Source: Deltaproteobacteria bacterium (lineage in GTDB: Bacteria > Desulfobacterota > Anaeroferrophillalia > Anaeroferrophillales > Tharpellaceae). From it: a stretch of 6,994 nt of DNA. Of the stretch, positions 1-5,806 are shown piece after piece (within the stretch, counting starts at the first letter, position 1; every line of letters starts with the position of its first letter). The translations under genes were made by a program, and so were the position numbers. The notes beneath the pieces are model-generated. The model searched no databases. It saw only the letters and a list, made by a program, of their open reading frames with translations, and was not told the DNA's origin. The stretch spans positions 1-6,994 of the forward strand of contig DAOVTG010000132.1 of NCBI GenBank assembly GCA_030633185.1, given 5' to 3'.

Positions 1-2
1 TA

Positions 3-27
3 TCAATAAATTCAACGAATTTATTGA
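3..27. repeat. Perfect 11-bp inverted repeat near the window edge
   Basis: TCAATAAATTC (3-13) and GAATTTATTGA (17-27) are exact reverse complements separated by AAC. The AT-rich stem lacks a following T-run on either strand inside the window, so it does not look like a standard terminator. It could be a regulator operator, a recombinase core site or a hairpin at the end of a gene lying to the left. Nothing in the window decides between these. Confidence 0.6.
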
Positions 28-223
28 CTACATACACTATTTATGGGTTCAATGCAAGCTGTTTACGCAGAAAATAGATTGCCGGATGTATACCCATTAC
101 TTCTGGGACGCAGTACTAGATTAATAATATTGGTCAGGCGTTGGCATTTTGTCCCATACCTAGCCACTCACCAAAGTGTACGTCAGATGTCACGCCATCG
201 CAAATCAACCCTACCCTCAACGC
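28..223. other. Intergenic stretch with no supportable gene
   Basis: I find no protein-like frame, RNA fold or clear promoter here. The plus-strand frame from 43 runs antisense through the tRNA and is not protein-like. Minus-strand frames are broken into pieces of under 40 codons. The 10-mer TCAATGCAAG occurs at 49-58 and again at 243-252 in the terminator loop and stem, which may be chance. The stretch separates the operon's end from whatever lies to the left. Confidence 0.6.
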
Positions 224-261
224 AAAACAGCCACCTACAAATCAATGCAAGTGGCTGTTTT
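224..261 (-). terminator. Hairpin terminator after tRNA-Pro (possibly bidirectional)
   Basis: A perfect 11-bp inverted repeat, AAAACAGCCAC (224-234) and GTGGCTGTTTT (251-261), surrounds a 16-nt loop. On the minus strand the stem sits right after the tRNA CCA end and finishes in TTTT, as an intrinsic terminator for the whole operon would. On the plus strand it finishes in TTTTT, so it could also stop transcription entering from the left. The A/T-rich base of the stem doubles as the U-tract. Function is inferred from position and shape. Confidence 0.8.
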
Positions 262-267
262 TATAAT

Positions 268-344
268 TGGTCGGGACGAGAGGATTTGAACCTCCGACCA
301 CCTGAACCCCATTCAGGTACGCTACCAGGCTGCGCTACGTCCCG
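268..344 (-). tRNA. tRNA-Pro, anticodon GGG
   Basis: The 77-nt cloverleaf folds completely. The acceptor stem is CGGGACG/CGTCCCG (7 bp), with the C1-G72 pair typical of proline tRNA. The D stem is GCGC/GCGT. The anticodon stem is CCTGA/TCAGG around the loop ATGGGGT, giving anticodon GGG (308-310) followed by G37. The T arm is GGAGG-TTCAAAT-CCTCT. A73 and an encoded CCA end the molecule. It reads CCC and CCU codons. The gene lies 6 nt after the merR stop, so it is probably processed from the same transcript unless a promoter lies inside merR. A hairpin terminator follows 7 nt beyond the CCA end. Confidence 0.97.
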
Positions 345-350
345 TTATTA

Positions 351-710
351 CTATTTTTTCGCCACAATGTTGCCGATCATCGCTCGGATGGCAAGCAGTT
401 CACTTTTCAAGTAGGGCAAACAGCGTTCTCCGGGCAGGGCTGAGCTTAACGACACCGACAGCTCTTTTAATCTTTTTCGGGCTCCTTCAATGGTATAACG
501 TTCTTCATGCAAAAGATGCCTTATTTCACATAGGGAGACAACATCTTGACGCCGATAGAGGCGTTGTTTAGTACTGCTTTTCTCAGGTTTTATAAAAAAA
601 TTAAACTCTTTTTCCCAATAACGCAAGACATAGGGCTTGACTCCGACAATGCGGCTCGCCTCACCAATGCGAAAAAAAAGTTTTTCCGGAATCCTTTCTA
701 CTGAGGCCAT
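351..710 (-). CDS. Short MerR-family transcriptional regulator
   Basis: This is a 119-residue DNA-binding protein of the MerR superfamily. The winged helix-turn-helix lies at residues 12-60: FFRIGEASRIVGVKPYVLRYWEKEF gives the two HTH helices and the characteristic LRYWE, and the wing is KSSTKQRLYRRQDV. IRHLLHEERYTIEGARKRLKE (63-83) is the second helical pair. The remaining ~35 residues are a short helix likely to dimerise. There is no effector-binding domain and no cysteine metal-binding pattern typical of metal sensors, so the ligand and targets are unknown. Genes of this type regularly sit directly after ihfA in Geobacter-like genomes. It begins 64 nt after ihfA (GAGAGAGG just before the ATG at 710) and ends 6 nt before tRNA-Pro. 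The stop is TAG. Confidence 0.92.
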   Translation of the reverse strand: MASVERIPEKLFFRIGEASRIVGVKPYVLRYWEKEFNFFIKPEKSSTKQRLYRRQDVVSLCEIRHLLHEERYTIEGARKRLKELSVSLSSALPGERCLPYLKSELLAIRAMIGNIVAKK

Positions 711-774
711 CTGCCTCTCTCACCAAGTCTTTTTTTTACAGACCTGCTTCTCAAATCGCTGCAATTAACAAAAA

Positions 775-1050
775 TCAGGGATTAAGCTGTTCCCGCAGAA
801 CATTACTAACCTTAAAACTTAAGACCCGCCGAGCTGATATGGTAATTTCTTCGCCGGTTTGCGGGTTGCGCCCCCGACGCGGTTTTTTATGCTGGATGTT
901 AAAGCTGCCAAAACCAGAGATCTTGACATTTTCACCCCTCTCCAGCGTATCCTTGACGATATCGAAAATCGTCTCAACTATACGCGCCGCTTCCCTTTTT
1001 GACACCCCAATTTGCTCATAGACCAGCTCTACCATATCGGCTTTCGTCAT
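775..1050 (-). CDS. ihfA: Integration host factor alpha subunit (HU/IHF family)
   Basis: IHF is a heterodimeric nucleoid protein that bends DNA sharply and assists transcription from sigma-54 promoters, recombination and replication. The 91-residue product covers the whole fold: the helical dimerisation part is residues 1-45, and the beta arms carry the signature GFGSFNIQHKKPRRGRNPQTGE (46-67). Pro63 is the intercalating proline at the arm tip, and ISARRVLSFKVSNVLRE closes the fold. Position right after pheT, together with GRNPQTGE and ARRV, favours the alpha subunit over HU or IHF-beta. The ATG at 1050 follows AAAAAAGG about 10 nt upstream. The gene lies 34 nt after pheT as in E. coli, where ihfA also has its own promoter inside the pheT region. 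I see no convincing promoter here. It lacks the E. coli C-terminal tail. Confidence 0.95.
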   Translation of the reverse strand: MTKADMVELVYEQIGVSKREAARIVETIFDIVKDTLERGENVKISGFGSFNIQHKKPRRGRNPQTGEEITISARRVLSFKVSNVLREQLNP

Positions 1051-1084
1051 AGCCTGCTACCTTTTTTAAGGAACGCTGTTGCAA

Positions 1085-3493
1085 TCAACGCACTTCACCA
1101 TGAAATGATTCTTCTATCCCCTTAATTAGTCTGGTAATAATCGCATTAACTTTTTTATCTGTCAAGGTTTTATTCATATCTTGGAAAGTAAGCCTAAAAG
1201 CCAGACTCTTTTTACCAGACGGCAGAACCTCTCCCTGAAAAACATCAAAAACTTCCGCTCCAATCAACAACTTATGCTGCTTTCGAATATAGGCAAGCAT
1301 TTCTGCTGCCGGGATTGAGGCCTCGACAAGAAATGCCAAATCTCGGTAAACAGCAGGATAGCGAGCCAGTCCCTGGTAAGTAATTACCGCTGCAGCCGAA
1401 ACCGTCAGCAGGGGTGCCAGTGCGATTTCAAAGAGGAGTACTTCATTATCGAAACCATAGGTTTCGGCAACCTCATGATGTAATTGACCAACACAGCCAA
1501 CCACTTGATTATCAAGCATAATAGCGGCAGCCCGACCTGGAGTCAAGCACTTATAATAATTTTCGGCGACAAAGTTGAGTTCAAGCTGCAAATTTGCGGC
1601 AAGCTCTTCAAGTAGACCTTTAAGATCAAAGAAATCAACCGCCCCGTCAGGCGCGGAGAAATGATCACAATAACGCCGGCCACAAGCAACCCCGGCCAGA
1701 AAAAGCTCTTCGGAAGGCAGTTTCTGCCCGGCCAATCCGTAGAAATTCCGCCCGACTTCGAAAAGTCGCACATCCTTGACGTTAACCCGCAAATTATCCT
1801 TGAGGTTGGTTAACAAACCAGGCAACAGGGAGGTCCGCATAACCGCCATTTCAGAACTTATCGGGTTACGCAGGCAAACAAAGTCGTAAAACCGGCTTTC
1901 ACGGTCAAATTGCAGGCTGCTGACCGCTTCAGGATCGATAAAACTGTAATTGACCGCTTCCTGGTAGCCATAAGCCATAATTGTTTTTCGAAGCTGCCGT
2001 AAACAAGCAACATCAGGTTGATCCATAACTTCCGGATCGGAAATCCGGGCTGCGGTAACCGGAACTTGATCGTAGCCATAAAGCCTGACAATCTCTTCAA
2101 TCAGATCGACTTCACGTTCAAGATCAAAACGGTAGGCTGGAGGGATTACCGTAAAACCATCCGACGTCTCTTTAACAATCTCAATCTGCAGACGCTCAAA
2201 GATATCTTTAACCGCAGCAAAATCGAGCTCTAAACCCAGCAATTTATTAGCCTGAGAGGGTCTGATAAAAATTTCGGGCATAACCCGAGGCTCAGGATAA
2301 ACATCAAGAGCTCCTTTGGCCACCCGACCTTGAGCCAGATTCTGCAACAATTCTGCAGCCCGATCTGCGGCCCGCGCCGTCGCCTGTGAATCAACCCCGC
2401 GCTCAAAACGGTAAGAGGCTTCGGTTCCCAAATTGAGGATCCGGGCCGAACGCCGAATTGAAGCCGGCTGAAAAAAAGCGCTTTCAATAAGCACATTTCG
2501 AGTTTGCGAATTGATCTCTGAATTGAGCCCACCCATGATTCCGGCGATGGCAACCGACCCCTGACCATCACAGATCATCAGGGTTTCAGGATCCAGTGAC
2601 CGTTCGATTCCATCCAGGGTCACAAAACTTTTTTCAGTCCCGGCCCGGCGTACTTCAATCCGACGATCTCGCAAGAGATCAAGATCAAAAGCGTGCAACG
2701 GCTGGCCGGTTTCAAGCATCACATAATTGGTCACATCGACCACATTGCTGATTGAGCGCACCCCGGCCGCCTGCAATCGGGCTTTCAGCCACAAGGGCGA
2801 TTCACTTAAGACAAGCTCCTCCACCACACGTCCGACATAGCGAGGATTAAGATCAGGATCACTGATCCTGATCTCGGCCAGATCAGCAGCGACTTTAGGG
2901 CCGGGTTTAAGCTTAATCTCGGGTAATTTAAAAGGACGTTTATAGATTGCGGCCATCTCCCGGGCAACCCCGATGACACTCAAGCAGTCACCGCGATTAG
3001 GAGTAATTTCCAGCTCAAGAACCGTATCCTGCAATTTCAGCAGCTCAACCACCGGCTCTCCCAAAGGCGACCCGGTCGGCAGAATCATGATCCCGGCCGA
3101 CTCCTCTTCAAATCCGAGTTCCGCCGCCGAACAGAGCATTCCGCTTGAAGCAATACCCCTGATTTTAGATTTCTTGATGGTCATACCATTGGGCAGACGG
3201 GTTCCAACCGGAGCCAGGGCAACCCAATCTCCAGACTGCATATTACTGGCACCACAGACTATTGCGAGTTCTTCTTTGCCATCAAAAACCGTACAGAGGG
3301 ATAGTTTGTCAGCTTCAGGATGAGATTCTAAGGCTGTAATCTTAGCGCTTATCACCCGGTCAAGTGCCGAAGGACACAACTGACTGATAGCGGCAACCTC
3401 AAGCCCGGCCATGGTCAAACGCGCGGCCGCCTCTTCAGGATCAATCCCGCTAAGGTCAACAAAATCGGACATCCAGTTCCAGCTTATAAGCAT
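1085..3493 (-). CDS. pheT: Phenylalanyl-tRNA synthetase beta subunit
   Basis: This is the large subunit of alpha2-beta2 PheRS; it binds tRNA-Phe and hydrolyses mischarged Tyr-tRNA-Phe. The 802 residues fit the ~800 of the bacterial long form. Visible domains in order are the EMAP II-like OB fold (about 40-150, with SHPEADKLSLCTVFDG and KIRGIASSGMLCSAAELG), the B3/B4 editing domain (about 214-388, with ISNVVDVTNYVMLETGQPLHAFD and VAIAGIMGG), the B5 domain (about 402-472), the catalytic-like core (about 480-700, with NPISSEMAVMRTSLLPGLL) and the C-terminal FDX-ACB anticodon-binding fold (about 709-801, from ARYPAVYRDLAFLV). The ATG at 3493 gives MLISWNWMSDFVD, the normal family start. Its ribosome binding site is weak (GGTAG close to the start), and 162 nt separate it from pheS, unusually far for this pair. 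The stop is TGA. Confidence 0.97.
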   Translation of the reverse strand: MLISWNWMSDFVDLSGIDPEEAAARLTMAGLEVAAISQLCPSALDRVISAKITALESHPEADKLSLCTVFDGKEELAIVCGASNMQSGDWVALAPVGTRLPNGMTIKKSKIRGIASSGMLCSAAELGFEEESAGIMILPTGSPLGEPVVELLKLQDTVLELEITPNRGDCLSVIGVAREMAAIYKRPFKLPEIKLKPGPKVAADLAEIRISDPDLNPRYVGRVVEELVLSESPLWLKARLQAAGVRSISNVVDVTNYVMLETGQPLHAFDLDLLRDRRIEVRRAGTEKSFVTLDGIERSLDPETLMICDGQGSVAIAGIMGGLNSEINSQTRNVLIESAFFQPASIRRSARILNLGTEASYRFERGVDSQATARAADRAAELLQNLAQGRVAKGALDVYPEPRVMPEIFIRPSQANKLLGLELDFAAVKDIFERLQIEIVKETSDGFTVIPPAYRFDLEREVDLIEEIVRLYGYDQVPVTAARISDPEVMDQPDVACLRQLRKTIMAYGYQEAVNYSFIDPEAVSSLQFDRESRFYDFVCLRNPISSEMAVMRTSLLPGLLTNLKDNLRVNVKDVRLFEVGRNFYGLAGQKLPSEELFLAGVACGRRYCDHFSAPDGAVDFFDLKGLLEELAANLQLELNFVAENYYKCLTPGRAAAIMLDNQVVGCVGQLHHEVAETYGFDNEVLLFEIALAPLLTVSAAAVITYQGLARYPAVYRDLAFLVEASIPAAEMLAYIRKQHKLLIGAEVFDVFQGEVLPSGKKSLAFRLTFQDMNKTLTDKKVNAIITRLIKGIEESFHGEVR

Positions 3494-3523
3494 TTATCTA
3501 CCAAAATATTAAGAGAAATTCGT

Positions 3524-3655
3524 AAGATGGCTAAGTAAAAATTTCGATAGACAAGCTGTTGATCTTTTCCAGGCGCGAGACCATACAAGTAGTATGTCGA
3601 GTGTCTGGAAAAGCTCAACAGCGCAGAATATCGGAACTTTTTACGACGCCATCTT
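3524..3655. repeat. 132-nt imperfect palindrome between pheS and pheT
   Basis: Plus-strand arms pair about a centre near 3589. The pairs are AAGATGGC (3524-3531) with GCCATCTT (3648-3655); GTAAAAA (3535-3541) with TTTTTAC (3638-3644); CGATA (3545-3549) with TATCG (3629-3633); an 18-nt arm at 3555-3572 with 3605-3622, having one mismatch; and CATAC (3582-3586) with GTATG (3592-3596) around the loop AAGTA. Short internal loops separate the blocks. The element starts exactly next to the pheS stop codon and leaves only 30 nt before the pheT ATG. A weaker AATTC/GAATT match extends outward into the last pheS codons. Near-symmetric ends of the type GATGGC...GTAAAAA resemble intergenic palindromic repeats I recall from deltaproteobacterial genomes; that kinship is unverified. 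It lacks a U-tract after the stem, so it is not a normal intrinsic terminator. Confidence 0.85.
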
Positions 3656-4672
3656 TTAGAATTGCCGGAGGAAACGAAGATCATTGGCAAAAAAGAGACG
3701 GAGATCATCAATCCCGTAACGCAACATGGCCAAACGCTCGACTCCCATGCCAAAAGCAAAGCCGGTAAACTCTTCGGGATCGTAGTTGACGAATTTGTAG
3801 ACGGCCGGATCGACCATACCACAACCTAAGATCTCAAGCCAGCCGGTCTGACCACAAACCCGGCAACCTTTGCCATTGCACATTACACATTCGATATCGA
3901 CTTCGGCGCTGGGTTCAGTAAAAGGAAAATAACTGGGCCGAAAACGAACCCTGGCCGAGCTGCCAAAAAAAGCATGCAGAAAAGCGACCAGAACCCCTTT
4001 TAAGTCGGAAAAGGTAACGTCTTTGTCAACCAGCAGTCCTTCAATCTGATCAAACATCGGGGTATGGGTAAGATCAGAATCACAACGATAAACCCGGCCG
4101 GGAACAATAACCTTAACCGGAGGTATCTGTTTTTCCATAACTCGTATCTGAACCGGGGAAGTATGAGTGCGCAGGACAACGTCGTCGGAGATATAAAAAG
4201 TATCCTGCATCTGACGGGCGGGGTGATCTTTGGGAATATTTAAAGCTTCAAAGTTATAGTAGTCGAGCTCAACTTCCGGCCCTTGAGCAACGCTGAACCC
4301 CAGACGTTTGAAAATAGCACAGACATCATCAGTCACCCGAGTTATCGGATGAGTACCACCAACAGGCTGACGCCGACCGGGCAATGTCACATCAACGGCT
4401 CCTTCAACAATCAAGCGCCGGTTTTCAGCCTCAGCCAAGATTCGCCGAGCATCCTCCAAAACAGCCAGAATCTGCTCTTTAATCTGGTTGGCGAGTTTAC
4501 CAAGCACCGGTTTCTGCTCACGCGGCAGATCAGCCAGTCCTTTTAACATCGCCGTCAGCGTTCCTTTACGACCCAAAATATTGACCCGTAAAGTTTCAAT
4601 TTCATCAAGAGATCCAGCTTTCCCGATTAACTCTCGCGCCTCGGTCAGCAATCCCTGCAAACGGTCTTCCAT
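3656..4672 (-). CDS. pheS: Phenylalanyl-tRNA synthetase alpha subunit
   Basis: This is the catalytic subunit of the alpha2-beta2 cytoplasmic enzyme that charges tRNA-Phe. Its 338 residues match the family's usual length. Residues 1-90 form the N-terminal helical (coiled-coil) arm. Motif 1 is around HPARQMQDTFY (150-160), motif 2 is GRVYRCDSDLTHTPMFDQIEG (192-212) and motif 3 is GFAFGMGVERLAMLRYG (304-320). RPSYFPFTEPSAEVD (245-259) contributes to the phenylalanine pocket. Ala306 in GFAFG corresponds to the pocket alanine (A294) of E. coli PheS. Four cysteines, CVMC then CRVC (262-273), form a possible metal site found in many bacterial PheS but absent from E. coli. The gene starts 6 nt after rplT with no clear Shine-Dalgarno, suggesting translational coupling. 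Its TAA stop directly abuts the large palindrome at 3524-3655. Confidence 0.97.
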   Translation of the reverse strand: MEDRLQGLLTEARELIGKAGSLDEIETLRVNILGRKGTLTAMLKGLADLPREQKPVLGKLANQIKEQILAVLEDARRILAEAENRRLIVEGAVDVTLPGRRQPVGGTHPITRVTDDVCAIFKRLGFSVAQGPEVELDYYNFEALNIPKDHPARQMQDTFYISDDVVLRTHTSPVQIRVMEKQIPPVKVIVPGRVYRCDSDLTHTPMFDQIEGLLVDKDVTFSDLKGVLVAFLHAFFGSSARVRFRPSYFPFTEPSAEVDIECVMCNGKGCRVCGQTGWLEILGCGMVDPAVYKFVNYDPEEFTGFAFGMGVERLAMLRYGIDDLRLFFANDLRFLRQF

Positions 4673-4678
4673 AAGTAA

Positions 4679-5038
4679 TCAGCCAGCCAGAGCGGCACTG
4701 GCAATATCGGTGTATTTCCCGAAAGCGGCCGGATCCTTGACTGCGATATCAGCCAGAATCTTACGATCAACTTCAACCTTGGCCTTGGTTAAGCCAGCAA
4801 TAAATCGGCTGTAGGAGAGACCGTGCAGACGGGCTGCGGCGTTGATACGGATGATCCAAAGACGACGAAAATCCCGTTTCCGGACACGCCGGTCACGATA
4901 AGCATAGTTTAAAGCCCGATCGACGGTCTCAACCGCACTGCGAAAAAGTTTGCTACGACCGCCGCGATAACCTTTGGCCATTTTCAACACTTTTTTATGT
5001 CTTCTGCGGGCTTTAAACCCACCTTTTACTCTTGGCAT
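4679..5038 (-). CDS. rplT: 50S ribosomal protein L20
   Basis: L20 binds 23S rRNA early in 50S assembly and acts as translational repressor of its own operon in several bacteria. The 119-residue product has the usual length. It begins MPRVKGGFKARRRHKKVLK, the strongly conserved basic N-terminal extension. The central part includes AKGYRGGRSKLFRSA (about 21-35), YRDRRVRKRDFRRLWI, then RINAAARLHGLSYSRFI, all typical of L20. The ATG at 5038 follows a purine-rich AAAGGAAGG about ten nt upstream, in the 16-nt gap after rpmI. The TGA stop is only 6 nt from the pheS ATG, so pheS translation is probably coupled to that of rplT. Confidence 0.97.
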   Translation of the reverse strand: MPRVKGGFKARRRHKKVLKMAKGYRGGRSKLFRSAVETVDRALNYAYRDRRVRKRDFRRLWIIRINAAARLHGLSYSRFIAGLTKAKVEVDRKILADIAVKDPAAFGKYTDIASAALAG

Positions 5039-5054
5039 TTTCTAAAACCTTCCT

Positions 5055-5252
5055 TTATAAATAAGGTAACATGCGGCTGATGCCGCGCTTATTAGCGCTG
5101 TCGAGAATCGTCGATTTACGAAGATTACGCTTTCTCTTCCGGCTTTTGCAATTCAGCAAATGGCTGGCATAGGCTTTCCGGCGCACTACTTTACCAGTTC
5201 CGGTAACCTTAAAACGCTTTTTGGCGCCACTGTTCGATTTCATTTTCGGCAT
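5055..5252 (-). CDS. rpmI: 50S ribosomal protein L35
   Basis: This small basic protein of the large ribosomal subunit has 65 residues, the usual length. The start MPKMKSNSGAKKRFKVTGTG is the family signature. It continues into a Lys/Arg-rich middle (KSRKRKRNLRK, roughly residues 37-47) and ends RGISRMLPYL, where L35 normally ends. The ATG at 5252 has TAGGAGT (5261-5267) upstream with about 9 nt from GGAG to the start. The gene lies 32 nt after infC and 16 nt before rplT, the standard infC-rpmI-rplT order. In E. coli L20 represses rpmI-rplT translation; I cannot identify an L20-binding pseudoknot here by eye. Confidence 0.97.
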   Translation of the reverse strand: MPKMKSNSGAKKRFKVTGTGKVVRRKAYASHLLNCKSRKRKRNLRKSTILDSANKRGISRMLPYL

Positions 5253-5284
5253 GACTTTTTACTCCTAATATGATTATATTTAAT

Positions 5285-5806
5285 CTATTTTGTCTTTTTA
5301 ACCGGGCCCAGCACCATCATCAGCTGGCGTCCCTCACGCTTGGCGTGCTGTTCAATAACACCATACTCTTTGACCCGCTCAGCCACCTTGACCAAAAGAT
5401 CATGACCCTGATTGGTATAAGCCATCTCCCGACCACGGAAACGGATGGTCACCTTGACCTTGTCGCCGGACTCAAGAAAACGAACAATACTCCTGATCTT
5501 GACGTCGAGATCATGAACATCGGTTCGGGGCCGCATCTTGATCTCTTTGACCTGGATTACGGTCTGTTTTTTCTTGGCCTCCTGAGCCCTTTTGCTCTCC
5601 TGATACTTAAATTTCCCGTAGTCCATCACCTTACAGACCGGAGGACTGGCATGGGGAGATACTTCAACCAGATCAAGACCCCGCTCTTCGGCATAGGCCA
5701 AGGCCTCTTGGGTATCAATAACCCCGACCTGCTCTCCGGCATCACCGATGAGCCTGACTTGGGGAATCCTTATCTGACGATTGACTCTTACTTTTTCAGC
5801 AGCTAT
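5285..5806 (-). CDS. infC: Translation initiation factor IF-3 with AUA start codon
   Basis: IF3 binds the 30S subunit, prevents premature joining of 50S and checks start codon-initiator tRNA pairing. The N-domain holds VNRQIRIPQVRLIG near residue 8 and AEERGLDLVEVSPHASPPVCK (about 39-59). The linker begins at VMDYGKFKYQ, and the C-domain has KEIKMRPRTDVHDLDVKI, then FLESGDKVKVTIRFRGREM. There is no ATG, GTG or TTG codon between the upstream in-frame stop and the TTG at 5701, and that TTG lies inside the conserved N-domain. The ATA at 5804-5806 follows AGGAGGT with ideal spacing and gives 173 residues, close to the ~180 of E. coli IF3. It overlaps the thrS stop (ATAG), so translation is probably coupled. 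Use of AUU, AUC or AUA as start is known for infC and lets IF3 repress its own translation. That this regulation operates here is inference. The stop is TAG. Confidence 0.93.
   Translation of the reverse strand: MAAEKVRVNRQIRIPQVRLIGDAGEQVGVIDTQEALAYAEERGLDLVEVSPHASPPVCKVMDYGKFKYQESKRAQEAKKKQTVIQVKEIKMRPRTDVHDLDVKIRSIVRFLESGDKVKVTIRFRGREMAYTNQGHDLLVKVAERVKEYGVIEQHAKREGRQLMMVLGPVKKTK

Noticed and set aside
122..226. Minus-strand fragment of about 34 codons ending GEWLGMGQNANA in the left gene-free stretch
   Set aside because: It has no ATG, no ribosome binding site, overlaps the terminator hairpin and matches no family I know.
43..414. Plus-strand 123-codon reading frame
   Set aside because: It runs antisense across tRNA-Pro; the peptide REDLNLRPPEP is the familiar false translation of a reversed proline tRNA, and the rest has no protein-like pattern.
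3482..3491. 10-bp palindrome GCTTATAAGC overlapping the pheT start
   Set aside because: Short palindromes of this size occur by chance and it mostly encodes the conserved N-terminal residues of PheT.
3524..3655. Palindrome as an intrinsic terminator ending transcription after pheS
   Set aside because: No U-tract follows the stem on the minus strand and pheT downstream needs the transcript; no obvious promoter is seen in the 30 nt left before pheT.
5285..5701. infC starting at TTG 5701 (138 residues)
   Set aside because: This would delete about 35 residues of the conserved IF3 N-domain; VNRQIRIPQVRLIG upstream is clearly homologous and a better site exists at ATA 5806.
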